From NCBI RefSeq assembly GCF_000338875.1, contig NZ_AOMO01000044.1, forward strand, positions 62,001-126,000: a stretch of DNA of 64,000 nucleotides, in the 5' to 3' direction. The notes under the pieces were generated by a model. That model was not told where the DNA came from and made no database searches. It was given only the letters and a program-made list of their open reading frames with translations. The position numbers were made by a program, and so were the translations under genes. This document shows, in pieces, positions 1-9,089 of this stretch (within the stretch, counting starts at the first letter, position 1; every line of letters begins with the position of its first letter). Source of the stretch: Vibrio mimicus CAIM 602. Its GTDB lineage: Bacteria; Pseudomonadota; Gammaproteobacteria; Enterobacterales; Vibrionaceae.

Positions 1-2
1 TG

Positions 3-2126
3 ACGGTCAAAGCCGTGGATGGCGCTTACCCACTGCGTGGGGAAATGCGCTTGAGTGATGGGCAGCAAGTGGTGAACCATGTCAGTGCTAATCAGCTTTG
101 GTTAGAACCCAGAGTAAAAGACCAGTTAGGTGTGGCCATTGGTGACAATGTCACAATAGGTGATGCAGATTTTGTGGTCAGTGGTGAAGTGCTCGAAGAG
201 CCGGGGCTAAGCTTTAATCCCTTCCAGCAAATGCCCGCCGTGTACATTCATGCTTCGGATATCGATAAAACAGGTGCGATTCAGCCCGGCAGCCGCGTGC
301 AATTTAGTTTGTTTATTACTGGTGATGACTCGACGATTAAGGCGATTAAGCAAGAGGTTACCTTAACGCCGAGTGATCGCTGGCGTGATCAAGAGAGTGC
401 TAGCCGCACCAATGAAGTGTTTGAGCGCACTCAGCAATATCTCTCTTTGACCGTGGCAATCGTGATCTTGATGGCCGCTACAACCTTGGTCTTGACCTGC
501 CAGCACTATGTTTCGACTCGTCTCCACACCATCGCGATGCTCAAGAGCCTCGGAGCAAGCCGTCAGTGGCTACGCCGCTGGTTAGCACTGCAAGTGGCTC
601 TGTTGTTGGTGTTTGCGGTATTGCTCGGAAGTGTGATTGGTGTAGGTTTGGAGTCTTTATTGCGCTTGCCGCTGCAAGATCTCCTGCCTGATCCCTTGCC
701 TAGTTATGGTCTGCGTCCTTTGTGGATTGCACTGGCCAGTAGTTTATTGATTGCAGTTCCCGCGCTGGGGATTCCGCTTGGCCGTTTACTTTCGGTGAGC
801 GCGGTGGCGGTGATGCAGCCAGTGCAAAACGAAGTACGCTGGCAACGTAATCTGCTGCTGATCATGGTGCCAGTGGTGCCCCTGCTGCTGGTGTATTGGC
901 AAAACCAATTGATTTGGATTGTGCTGATTGGCATCGTCGCGCTGTTTGTGGTGTTGGCTCTGGTGAGCGTGTTTGTTACACGGCTATTAGCCAAGCTACC
1001 GTTAAACCCGCCGATGGCATTGGCATTAAGCCGAATCAACCGTTCTGGCGCAGCCAGCGGCTTACAATTTGGTGCATTAGCCCTCTCTTTGATGCTGCTG
1101 GCAATCATTTGGCTGGTACGCACCGATTTACTTTCGGATTGGCAACGCACGCTGCCAGAAAATGCGCCGAATGCGTTCGCACTCAATATCAGTGAGTCGG
1201 AGAAAGCGAGTTATCTCGCCGCTTTGGACGCAGCCAAGATTGAACGTTCAGTTGCTTACCCCATTATGCGTGGGCGTTTAACGCAGATTAATGGGCAAGA
1301 AGCCAAACAATATGCCCGCAATGGGGAAGAGAGCTCTGATGCATTGCGGCGCGAACTGAACCTTACGTGGGCTGAGCAACTACCTGACTACAACCCGATC
1401 CTTAAAGGTCAGTGGCAAAGCAAAAATGGGGTATCGGTGGAACAAGAGGTGGCGCGCGATCTCGGGCTTAAGCTTGGCGATACTTTGACATTTGTCATTA
1501 ACAGCCAGCCAGTAACTGCGCAAGTTAACTCAATTCGTCATGTCGAGTGGCGAGAAATGAAGCCCAATTTCTACTTCATTTTTAGCCCTGATGTGATGCA
1601 AAACCTGCCTGTGAGTTATCTGATAAGTTTCCGGCTATTGCCTGAACATGATGCACTTTTGAGCCAGTTATCACGTCAGCATCCCACGGTGAGCCTGATG
1701 GATATCCGCACTATGGGAGCAAAAATCCAAGCTTTACTGACGCAGATTGTTTGGTCTGTGACGGTTCTGGCGGCACTCGGAGTCTTGGCAGGAATCCTGC
1801 TGATCTTCACTTTACTGCGTTTGAGCCTCAGCCAACGTCAGCAGGAAATTCGTTTATACCGCACTCTAGGGGCGAGTCGTCGTCGAGTCATGCACACTAT
1901 TTGGGCGGAATATGGGGTGATGGCGCTCGTGGGCGGTTTAGTGGCGAGTTTGAGCGCCGATATTGTCGTTGCTGCTGTGATGAAATGGGGCTTTAGCTTA
2001 ACGCCAAGCTTGCATATGGCACTGTGGTTTGCTTTACCCGCGCTGACTTTTTGCACATTAGCTGCGGTTGTGAGCAGCCTGCTCAAACGGCTGTTAGCCC
2101 CCGTGAATAAAGCGTTCAGCGATTGA
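3..2126 (+). CDS. ABC transporter permease, YbbP/FtsX type (5' end outside window)
   Basis: The reading frame is already open at base 3 (Thr-Val-Lys-Ala-Val-Asp), so the N-terminus lies upstream of the window; 707 residues are visible and the family is usually about 800-840. The visible part has two FtsX-like permease domains. Each shows the diagnostic loop LKSLGASRQWL (near the start) and YRTLGASRRRV (near the end) after a long hydrophobic helix, and there are about eight membrane segments in all. A periplasmic MacB-like region lies between the segments. Family members work with a YbbA-type ATPase, which would be expected just upstream, and with a TesA-type lipase in enterobacteria; the substrate is not established. 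It ends about 370 bases before ugd and is followed by a stem-loop. Family assignment is firm; exact function is not. Confidence 0.85.
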   Translation, partial: TVKAVDGAYPLRGEMRLSDGQQVVNHVSANQLWLEPRVKDQLGVAIGDNVTIGDADFVVSGEVLEEPGLSFNPFQQMPAVYIHASDIDKTGAIQPGSRVQFSLFITGDDSTIKAIKQEVTLTPSDRWRDQESASRTNEVFERTQQYLSLTVAIVILMAATTLVLTCQHYVSTRLHTIAMLKSLGASRQWLRRWLALQVALLLVFAVLLGSVIGVGLESLLRLPLQDLLPDPLPSYGLRPLWIALASSLLIAVPALGIPLGRLLSVSAVAVMQPVQNEVRWQRNLLLIMVPVVPLLLVYWQNQLIWIVLIGIVALFVVLALVSVFVTRLLAKLPLNPPMALALSRINRSGAASGLQFGALALSLMLLAIIWLVRTDLLSDWQRTLPENAPNAFALNISESEKASYLAALDAAKIERSVAYPIMRGRLTQINGQEAKQYARNGEESSDALRRELNLTWAEQLPDYNPILKGQWQSKNGVSVEQEVARDLGLKLGDTLTFVINSQPVTAQVNSIRHVEWREMKPNFYFIFSPDVMQNLPVSYLISFRLLPEHDALLSQLSRQHPTVSLMDIRTMGAKIQALLTQIVWSVTVLAALGVLAGILLIFTLLRLSLSQRQQEIRLYRTLGASRRRVMHTIWAEYGVMALVGGLVASLSADIVVAAVMKWGFSLTPSLHMALWFALPALTFCTLAAVVSSLLKRLLAPVNKAFSD

Positions 2127-2146
2127 ACAGTTGAGTAAATGGGTTA

Positions 2147-2171
2147 GTTATCCACAAAAACAGTGGATAAC
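2147..2171. terminator. Perfect 9-bp inverted repeat containing two DnaA-box-like sequences
   Basis: GTTATCCAC and GTGGATAAC pair perfectly around a 7-base loop, and TTTT follows on the plus strand, so this can act as a weak intrinsic terminator for the permease gene. The left arm reads TTATCCACA, the classical DnaA box, and the right arm is TTATCCACT on the other strand. Whether DnaA binds here cannot be told from sequence. Confidence 0.5.
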
Positions 2172-2493
2172 TTTTGGGATAAGTAAAACCGCTGTTTAAG
2201 AGGAGCTTCGTGCCAGCCCCGTAGTGGCCGAGGTTTGCGAGATTGGGTTATTCACAAAGCGGTGAAATCTGAATAATGGCAAATTTGAGTCAAGCGATTT
2301 TTTGTTTTTTTTCAGGTTATAACTTGGCTTTGTGAGCCATGAGAGCTATTGGCCAAAAATCCTTATGTTACAGGCCATTTTTTGTCTTGGAAGGTCAGTT
2401 AAGGCAAACAATTTGCAGTCACTAAATCGTCAATTTTCTATGGCATGGTGAAAACTTGAAGCGCCTTTTAGGCAGCAAGTAAAAGGATCAAGC

Positions 2494-3660
2494 ATGAAGA
2501 TTGCGATTGCGGGGACTGGATATGTTGGTCTATCAAACGGGGTGCTACTCGCTCAGCACAATCAAGTGGTTGCACTGGATATTGTGCCGAGTCGGGTTCA
2601 GCAGTTAAACGATAAGATTTCCCCCATCGCTGATCCGGAAATCGAAGATTTTCTGCAACATCAACCCATTGATTTTAGAGCCACTTGCGATAAGCAGGAA
2701 GCGTATCAAGATGCCCAGTATGTCGTGATTGCCACACCGACCGATTACAACCCGGATACTAACTACTTTGACACCCGAACGGTGGAGGCGGTGATTGATG
2801 ATGTATTAGCAATCAACCCAAATGCCATTATGGTGATCAAATCGACAGTACCGGTTGGTTACACGAAACGCATCAAGCAGCGCCTGTGCTGTAACAATAT
2901 TGTGTTTTCCCCGGAGTTTTTACGTGAAGGCCGCGCCTTGTATGACAACTTATACCCATCGAGGATCATCGTGGGTGAAAAATCAGAGCGCGCACAGGCC
3001 TTTGCCGAGTTACTGGCTCAAGGCGCAAAGAAAACCAACATCCCTATTTTACTTACCCATTCAACCGAAGCTGAAGCGGTCAAACTTTTCTCCAATACTT
3101 ATCTTGCAATGCGTGTCTCTTTCTTTAACGAGTTGGATACTTACGCGGAAACTCATGGTTTAGATACCCAACAGATTATTGAAGGCGTCGGGCTTGATCC
3201 TCGTATTGGGAACCACTACAACAACCCTTCCTTTGGTTATGGTGGTTACTGTTTACCGAAAGATACCCGCCAGTTGCTGCGTAATTTTGAAGATGTACCG
3301 AATAACTTAATTCGTGCCATTGTCGATGCCAATACCACACGCAAAGACCATATTGCGTTTTCAATATTGAATCGAAACCCTAAAGTGGTGGGGATTTATC
3401 GGTTGATCATGAAAGCGGGCTCTGACAATTATCGCGCTTCGTCAATTCTGGGGATTATGAAACGCATCAAAGCCCGAGGTATCGACGTTGTGATTTACGA
3501 GCCAGTGCTCAGCGAATCGACGTTCTACGGCTCTCCCGTCATTACTGATTTAGCGCAGTTCAAAGTGATGGCTGAGGTGATTGTGACCAATCGTCTGGTG
3601 GCCGAACTCGACGATGTGCAGGAAAAAATTTATACCCGCGATCTGTTTGGGCAAGATTGA
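2494..3660 (+). CDS. ugd: UDP-glucose 6-dehydrogenase
   Basis: This 388-residue protein oxidises UDP-glucose to UDP-glucuronate with two NAD+, supplying precursor for acidic surface polysaccharides or lipid A modification. The N-terminus carries the Rossmann NAD-binding motif [10 protein letters not shown] (residues 7-16). The central helix and C-terminal UDP-binding domain follow, and the catalytic cysteine is Cys253 in [11 protein letters not shown], preceded by the conserved [15 protein letters not shown] segment. Length and motif order match the short bacterial Ugd class. The start at 2494 is preceded by AAAGGA. The gene stands alone: about 370 bases separate it from the upstream permease and about 110 from the next gene, so it is probably transcribed from its own promoter. 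galE lies 4.3 kb away, so two UDP-sugar enzymes share the neighbourhood without forming an operon. Confidence 0.93.
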   Translation: MKIAIAGTGYVGLSNGVLLAQHNQVVALDIVPSRVQQLNDKISPIADPEIEDFLQHQPIDFRATCDKQEAYQDAQYVVIATPTDYNPDTNYFDTRTVEAVIDDVLAINPNAIMVIKSTVPVGYTKRIKQRLCCNNIVFSPEFLREGRALYDNLYPSRIIVGEKSERAQAFAELLAQGAKKTNIPILLTHSTEAEAVKLFSNTYLAMRVSFFNELDTYAETHGLDTQQIIEGVGLDPRIGNHYNNPSFGYGGYCLPKDTRQLLRNFEDVPNNLIRAIVDANTTRKDHIAFSILNRNPKVVGIYRLIMKAGSDNYRASSILGIMKRIKARGIDVVIYEPVLSESTFYGSPVITDLAQFKVMAEVIVTNRLVAELDDVQEKIYTRDLFGQD

Positions 3661-3768
3661 GTGATCCGCAAAGGATAAGTCCGCGTAAAAAATGTGATTT
3701 TATTAACGTTTCATACCCTTTAGAATAGCAGCCACTTTTCTTCGCCTTGATGTAACTGTAGGTAAAAT

Positions 3769-5203
3769 ATGACATTGAGATCTCAAGATCCCCGAATTGC
3801 TATCATAGGTGGCGGTATTGCTGGTGCAACCGCGGCCGTTCACTTGGGTGAGCTTGGACTGAATGTGCTATTAATGGAAAAAGGCGCGGGTTTAGTCAAT
3901 GGGCCACCCATTTGTCATTTGCATGCGGGGGGAAATCTCCTATCGAGAAATCTCTGAGCAGCAGTGTATTGATTTGCTTGAACAATCGATTGAAACCGTT
4001 CGTCTTTATCCACACACCTTGAATGTGCGTCCAACCCTTATCACCATTCCAAAATCGGATCCGGGTGAACCACAAGATATTTTGCCGCGATTGGCAACCA
4101 TTCAAAATGCTTACCAGCAGATGGTAGAACAGGATCCGGCTAATAAAGTATTGGGTGAAGTTGAAAACTATTACCGCCTTTATCAACGTGAAGACTTAGA
4201 GCGTCTTGCGCAAGCGGTGCAGCCTAACCCGCCACGCAGTGATGATGATTGGGTCATTCCTTTTGCACAAAATGCGGATTTAGACCAACTCAAATATCCA
4301 GTAGTGTTGGTGCAAGAGTATGGTTGGAGTGTATTTCGTCTCGCTGCTAGTGTGGATCTCACGCTTGCCGCACTGCCAAATTGTGAAGTGATGCTACGCA
4401 CTGAGCTTATTGATGCGCAGTATCAAGAGAACCAATGGCAGTTAACCTATCAGGATGCGCAAGGTGAGCGCCATACACAGACCGTAGATTATCTGGTCAA
4501 TGCTTGTGGCTTTGAAACCGGACAAGTGGACGATATGGCAAGCCACCACAGACAACGCTTGGTGGAGTTTAAGGCTGCATATGTGACCCATTGGCCCGCT
4601 TGCCATCAGTGGTGGCCAGAAGTGATCTTCCATGGACCACGTGGCAGTGACGATGGCATGGCGCAGTTAACGCCTTATGCGGACGGAACGTTCCAATTGC
4701 ACGGAATGACAGAGGCGATCACACTGTTTTCTGATGGCCTAGTGGCATCCAGTGCTGATTCAGCGCAGCCTCAATTGCCGAGCTACCTACAGCATAAAAT
4801 TGAGCGCGGTTGGCCGATGGCCGCTCAACAAGATCGTACCCAACGGGCAATAGAACACATGAGCCGGTTTGTGCCTGCGTTTGGCAATGCAGAATACGCA
4901 GGAACGCCACTGTTTGGGGCGCAGCAAATTCCCGGTGATGATGTGACGTTGCGCGCGGCTGATGTCAGCTTTGAAGCTAACCACTACGCGAGATTGGAAG
5001 TGGTGAAGGGATCTTCTGCATTGCGTGCGGCTCGGCAGTTGGTGGAAGTGTGGCAACTGAGGCCAACTCAAACGGCGTTCTCCATCGAAAACGAACATCC
5101 GCTGAGCATGGCGTTAACGGCAGATCAGGTTGAACAGCATGCCATCACACTAACCCAAGAGCGTGGTTACCCCACAGCACTAGCCAAAGTGTACGGGCTA
5201 TAA
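3769..5203 (+). pseudogene. FAD-dependent oxidoreductase (DAO/glycine oxidase-like), frameshifted
   Basis: Two overlapping frames together encode one protein. Frame one (3769-3957) starts with the FAD-binding motif IIGGGIAGATAAVHLGELG and ends with a stop soon after residue 57. Frame two runs on to 5203 with the rest of a D-amino-acid/glycine-oxidase-like flavoprotein. The join falls near 3937-3940: removing one C from CTCCTATCG restores a continuous HAGGNLYREIS segment and a protein of about 478 residues. Apart from this extra base nothing looks decayed: codon use and the C-terminal domain are intact. It is either a recent inactivating insertion or an assembly error. The gene converges on pxpC, whose pathway yields glutamate, but I see no firm functional link. 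Substrate is unknown. Confidence 0.75.
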
Positions 5204-5236
5204 AACGGTAATCAGAAAGGTTCAGTAACCTCAAGC

Positions 5237-6166
5237 TCAGTAACCGAAAAAACGCGCCCATCGACACCATACCGCTTGTAGTCCTGCGAGATCGCCAGCG
5301 ACAAACTGTACGGGATGCCCCGGTTTAGCTTGAGCTAAACGGGGTAAATCAATTCTCGCCACACAACCGAATTTGGGATAGCCACCAATTGTTTGTCGAT
5401 CATTAAGCAAAATGATCGGTTGTCCGTTGGGTGGAATTTGAATGGCACCTAAGGCAATCCCTTCCGACAAAATAGGCTTTTCTGGCGGTGTCACGCTTTC
5501 ACCTTGCAAGCGGTAACCCATGCGATCACTGTTTGGCGTCACCACAAACTTGTTGTGATAAAAACACTCTATTGCCGATTGGGAAAACTGACTATGTTGG
5601 TAACTCTCAATCACTCTTAGCCGCAAAGGTAAGTTGTAATCAGGGCGGAAACGAAATGTCATTTGTGCTGATTTTAGGGCGATTTGTAAGGAGTCAAAGG
5701 CCAACTCATCACCTTGCCGTAACGCTTGCCCTTGTTGGTGCAAACCGCCTAAACCTTGTCGAATGTGAGTCGAGACTGAGCCAAGCTGCGGCGTTATCGC
5801 AAATCCCCCCTGAACCGCGAGATAAGCGCGGAGTCCGTTGCGTGGCAAACCAAAGCGCAGAATTTTCCCCTTCTGTGCATAAAAGCGACTCCAATTCGGA
5901 ATGGGAACACCATCAAGAGTCGCGTTGAGATCGCCACCTGTGATTGCGAGCTGCGCATCGTGCTGTAAACGAAATTCAGCGGGGCCTAAAGTGATCTCCA
6001 ACGCCGCTTGATTGGCCTGATTGCCAAGCAAGTGGTTAGCCCAACTGTAAGCGTATTCATCCAAGGGGCCTGACGGGCTAATGCCCAAATGGCTGAAGCC
6101 ATAACGCCCCAAGTCGTGAAGTAGGGTCATTGGCCCAGCTTTGAGCACTTTTAGCATCCCTTGCAT
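5237..6166 (-). CDS. pxpC: 5-oxoprolinase subunit PxpC (biotin-dependent carboxyltransferase family, KipA-like)
   Basis: The 309-residue product belongs to the urea-amidolyase-related carboxyltransferase family (KipA/YbgK), the third subunit of the prokaryotic ATP-dependent 5-oxoprolinase. PxpABC opens 5-oxoproline (pyroglutamate), a spontaneous glutamine/glutamate breakdown product, to glutamate. Family signatures visible are the early GRYGFSHLGISPSGPLDEYA segment, AITGGDLNA, and the C-terminal run LNDRQTIGGYPKFGCVARID. It is the last gene of pxpA-pxpB-pxpC: only 9 bases separate it from pxpB, so translation is probably coupled. The gene ends 33 bases from the convergent flavoprotein gene with no clear terminator between them. 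Length is normal for the family. Confidence 0.92.
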   Translation of the reverse strand: MQGMLKVLKAGPMTLLHDLGRYGFSHLGISPSGPLDEYAYSWANHLLGNQANQAALEITLGPAEFRLQHDAQLAITGGDLNATLDGVPIPNWSRFYAQKGKILRFGLPRNGLRAYLAVQGGFAITPQLGSVSTHIRQGLGGLHQQGQALRQGDELAFDSLQIALKSAQMTFRFRPDYNLPLRLRVIESYQHSQFSQSAIECFYHNKFVVTPNSDRMGYRLQGESVTPPEKPILSEGIALGAIQIPPNGQPIILLNDRQTIGGYPKFGCVARIDLPRLAQAKPGHPVQFVAGDLAGLQAVWCRWARFFGY

Positions 6167-6175
6167 CTTTCTTCC

Positions 6176-6880
6176 TTACTGAAAACGTTGTGGCTGAATG
6201 ACGCCGCCTAACTGAACAAACTCCTCTCGTTCAATAGAACGAAACTGCACTTGAGAACCAATTTGCCACGGTGACATTGGTGTTTGGTTAGGGTTAAACA
6301 AATTCACCGGACAGTTACCGATAATATTCCAACCTCCCGGTGAGGCATTGGGGTAAATCGCGGTCTGGTTCTCGGCAATCCCAACGCTGCCTTTAGGCAA
6401 CATCAGGCGTGGCGTGGCGCGTCTAGGTCGGCGTAGTGGTTCAGCCACTTCAGTCATAAAGGGAAAACCCGGCGCAAAACCAATCGCGCATACGGTGTAA
6501 TTCACAGAAGTATGTAATTGAATCACCTCTTGTAACGAAAGCCCTTGCTCTTGATAGCGAATGAGATCTGGCCCCACATCGGGATGGTAGTAAACGGGCA
6601 ACTCAATGATATTTGCGTTGGTTTGATTTGCCTGGCGAGGTTGGTTTAGCAGGGAAGTCAACTGAACCATCAGATCGTTTTGTGCTAAACGATAGGGAAG
6701 GTAGTCAATCAGCAAAGTGGTGTAGGAAGGCGTGACATTCATCAGTCCATGCGCAAAACACTGCATGATGTCACGAGCACATTCGCCGATATGAATCGCT
6801 AAAGTTGCATTGGCCGGGTGTTGAAAGCGCACCAGCAAACTGCCTTCGGCAATCGGTTCAATCTCAAATGTGATGGACAT
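6176..6880 (-). CDS. pxpB: 5-oxoprolinase subunit PxpB (KipI-like, cyclophilin-fold)
   Basis: This 234-residue protein is the KipI/YbgJ (allophanate hydrolase subunit 1) member of the PxpABC 5-oxoprolinase. Recognisable family features are the LLIDYLP-type segment, the central IELPVYYHPDVGPDL stretch, then CAIGFAPGFPFMTEV and the C-terminal PGGWNIIGNCP motif. In Bacillus the homologue KipI was first known as an inhibitor of the sporulation kinase KinA; the operon context here points to the metabolic role. The gene starts 3 bases after the pxpA stop and ends 9 bases before pxpC, so the three are surely one transcript. Length is typical. Confidence 0.92.
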   Translation of the reverse strand: MSITFEIEPIAEGSLLVRFQHPANATLAIHIGECARDIMQCFAHGLMNVTPSYTTLLIDYLPYRLAQNDLMVQLTSLLNQPRQANQTNANIIELPVYYHPDVGPDLIRYQEQGLSLQEVIQLHTSVNYTVCAIGFAPGFPFMTEVAEPLRRPRRATPRLMLPKGSVGIAENQTAIYPNASPGGWNIIGNCPVNLFNPNQTPMSPWQIGSQVQFRSIEREEFVQLGGVIQPQRFQ

Positions 6881-6883
6881 GCT

Positions 6884-7624
6884 TTATTCATCCAAGGCAG
6901 CACGAATTCGCGCGATCAAAGCAATCGAGTTTGGATTATCTCCGTGTACACATAAGGTATCGGCTTCAATCGGAATCACAAAACCATCGGAACTGGTGAC
7001 TTTACCGTAGCGAGCGATTTGCCGGACCTGGCTCAAAATATCTTCATCAGTCGTTAGAACAGCATTGGGCTGCGAGCGTGGTGTCAGTTTTCCATTCGCG
7101 AGATAAGTACGATCGGCAAAGGCTTCAAACAGCAGCGGTACATCAAAGCGGTCAGCAATATCGAGATAGTCTTGGTTGTTGGCAGAGGCGAGTACCATCA
7201 AGGGCAAATTAAAACAGGAAACCGCATCGACCACCGCACGAAAGATACTGGGATCGCTCATCATGTCGTTATACAGCGCACCATGAGGTTTCACATAACT
7301 CAAATGACCATTTTTACTTTCACACAGTGCTTTCAGTGCCCCAACCTGATAAAGAATGATTTCACTGATTTCTTGTTCGCTCATTGCCAGCGACCGACGA
7401 CCAAAACCTTGCAAATCAGGGTAGCTAGGATGAGCACCAATCATGACTTGGTGTTCAAGCGCGAGATCTATGGTACGACTCATGACATGGGGATCAGAGG
7501 CGTGAAAACCGCAAGCGATATTGGCCATGTCAATCCAAGGCATCACGTCCTCATCGGCTCCCATAGTCCAAATTCCGAAGCTTTCACCCATATCGCAATT
7601 GAGTTGAATCGTCCGTTTGCTCAC
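6884..7624 (-). CDS. pxpA: 5-oxoprolinase subunit PxpA (LamB/YcsF family)
   Basis: First gene of the 5-oxoprolinase operon. The product (246 residues from the chosen start) is a LamB/YcsF-family TIM-barrel protein, recognised by the N-terminal QLNCDMGESFG, then ANIACGFHASDP, GAHPSYPDLQGFGRR, YVKPHGALYND and the C-terminal DTLCVHGDNP. I chose the GTG at 7624 because AAAAGGA lies 9 bases upstream and the protein then begins just ahead of the conserved QLNCDMGES; a TTG at 7645 would add seven residues but has no better ribosome site. About 330 bases of divergent promoter region separate it from galE. Confidence 0.92.
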   Translation of the reverse strand: MSKRTIQLNCDMGESFGIWTMGADEDVMPWIDMANIACGFHASDPHVMSRTIDLALEHQVMIGAHPSYPDLQGFGRRSLAMSEQEISEIILYQVGALKALCESKNGHLSYVKPHGALYNDMMSDPSIFRAVVDAVSCFNLPLMVLASANNQDYLDIADRFDVPLLFEAFADRTYLANGKLTPRSQPNAVLTTDEDILSQVRQIARYGKVTSSDGFVIPIEADTLCVHGDNPNSIALIARIRAALDE

Positions 7625-7954
7625 TGTCGTACATCCTTTTGTCAATTCTGTTCGTTAAGGTAGCGAAAAAGCACGAATTCGTCAGCCGAATTTGCTTTTG
7701 AGTGACTAAATTTGCGTGTGTGAATGTCATCCAGTGAGAACGGAAAATAGCATTGGTTTCTTTTTTGAACGATACATGGCATGACAAGTTATTTTAAAAA
7801 TGAAACGATGTTTCTAGAAACTGAAGTCTGGATCTCAGATTCGACGCAATTTATTAAGGTATAGTGCGAGCTATTCTGTAAATCCAGAAGCATCAATGCT
7901 TTGGCGAACGCTAAAAAGCCGTTACAATCGCCGAAAACATCAAGGAGGCTAGGA
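7625..7954. promoter_or_regulatory. Divergent pxpA/galE promoter region with a 12-bp palindrome
   Basis: This gene-free stretch must hold promoters for pxpA (leftward) and galE (rightward). A perfect 12-base palindrome, GTTTCTAGAAAC, sits at 7810-7821, and a TATAGT hexamer at 7860-7865 is a possible -10 element for galE, though I see no convincing -35. A strong AAGGAGG (7942-7948) sets the galE start. No further genes are visible in it. Confidence 0.35.
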
Positions 7955-8971
7955 ATGAAAGTATTAGTTACAGGTGGCATGGGATATATAGGTAGTCACA
8001 CCTGTATTCAGATGATCCAAGCGGGTATGACCCCAGTGATCCTAGATAATTTGTATAACAGCAAATCCACCGTTCTTGGACGGATTGAAAAAGTGGCCGG
8101 TGTTCGTCCTCTGTTTGTGCAGGGCGATATTCGTGATCAAGCTTTGCTGGTTGAGCTGATGAAACAACACCAAATTGAAGCAGTTGTACATTTTGCTGGC
8201 TTGAAGGCGGTGGGTGAATCGGTACAAAAACCACTCGAGTATTATGACAACAACGTCAACGGTACTTTAGTACTGGTGGCCGCAATGCGTGAAGCCGGCG
8301 TGAAATCGCTGGTGTTCAGTTCATCGGCGACTGTGTATGGCGATCCTGCATCGGTGCCAATTACTGAATCCTTCCCAACCAGTGCGACTAACCCATACGG
8401 CCGCAGCAAGTTGATGGTAGAAGAGTGTTTAACCGACTTCCAAAAAGCCAATCCAGATTGGAGTATTACGCTACTGCGTTACTTTAACCCAGTTGGCTCT
8501 CACCCATCAGGCGAGCTTGGCGAAGATCCACAAGGCATCCCAAATAACCTGATGCCGTTTGTCTCACAAGTGGCAGTGGGTCGCCGTGAGTTTCTATCGG
8601 TGTTTGGTAGTGATTACCCAACCAAAGATGGTACGGGTGTGCGTGATTATATCCATGTGATGGATCTGGCTGATGGCCATATCGCTGCGCTGGAAAAGGT
8701 AGGTTCACAAGCAGGTTTGCATATTTACAACCTAGGTACAGGTAATGGTTACAGCGTTTTAGAAATGGTGAAAGCGTTTGAAGCTGCCTCTGGCTGTGAA
8801 GTGCCTTACCGTATTGTAGATCGTCGCCCTGGTGACATTGCTGAGTGCTGGGCAGACCCAAGTAAAGCTGCACAAGATCTTGGCTGGAAAGCAACTCGTA
8901 CTCTAGATGAGATGACTCAAGATACTTGGCGTTGGCAGTCAAATAACCCGCAAGGTTATCCTGAAGCGTAA
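7955..8971 (+). CDS. galE: UDP-glucose 4-epimerase
   Basis: GalE interconverts UDP-glucose and UDP-galactose with bound NAD+, serving galactose use and surface polysaccharide synthesis. The 338-residue protein is an extended short-chain dehydrogenase. The NAD motif GGMGYIGSH lies at residues 7-15, and the catalytic triad is Ser124 (FSSSATVYG), Tyr148 and Lys152 (YGRSK), at nearly the same positions as in the Escherichia coli enzyme. I placed the start at 7955 because AAGGAGG lies 6 bases upstream and the protein then begins directly with the Rossmann strand MKVLVTGG; an in-frame ATG at 7901 would add 18 unrelated residues. It is a lone gene ended by a strong terminator. Confidence 0.95.
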   Translation: MKVLVTGGMGYIGSHTCIQMIQAGMTPVILDNLYNSKSTVLGRIEKVAGVRPLFVQGDIRDQALLVELMKQHQIEAVVHFAGLKAVGESVQKPLEYYDNNVNGTLVLVAAMREAGVKSLVFSSSATVYGDPASVPITESFPTSATNPYGRSKLMVEECLTDFQKANPDWSITLLRYFNPVGSHPSGELGEDPQGIPNNLMPFVSQVAVGRREFLSVFGSDYPTKDGTGVRDYIHVMDLADGHIAALEKVGSQAGLHIYNLGTGNGYSVLEMVKAFEAASGCEVPYRIVDRRPGDIAECWADPSKAAQDLGWKATRTLDEMTQDTWRWQSNNPQGYPEA

Positions 8972-9009
8972 GCGCCTAAGATTGTTCATCAAATCGATAT
9001 TTGATACGA

Positions 9010-9045
9010 AAACGCCCATCATTCCGATGGGCGTTTGCTTTTTTA
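9010..9045 (+). terminator. Intrinsic terminator after galE
   Basis: AAACGCCCATC and GATGGGCGTTT form an 11-bp perfect stem with a 5-base loop, followed by GCTTTTTTAT. This is a textbook rho-independent terminator; it may also stop leftward transcripts leaving the chemoreceptor gene. Confidence 0.9.
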
Positions 9046-9089
9046 TAACTTTCATTCCTTAGAGCCGATGCTCCAACACGGATGAACAG

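Noticed and set aside
704..1186. 160-codon antisense frame within the permease gene
   Set aside because: It lies wholly opposite a well-supported FtsX-family gene and its sequence has no domain-like features.
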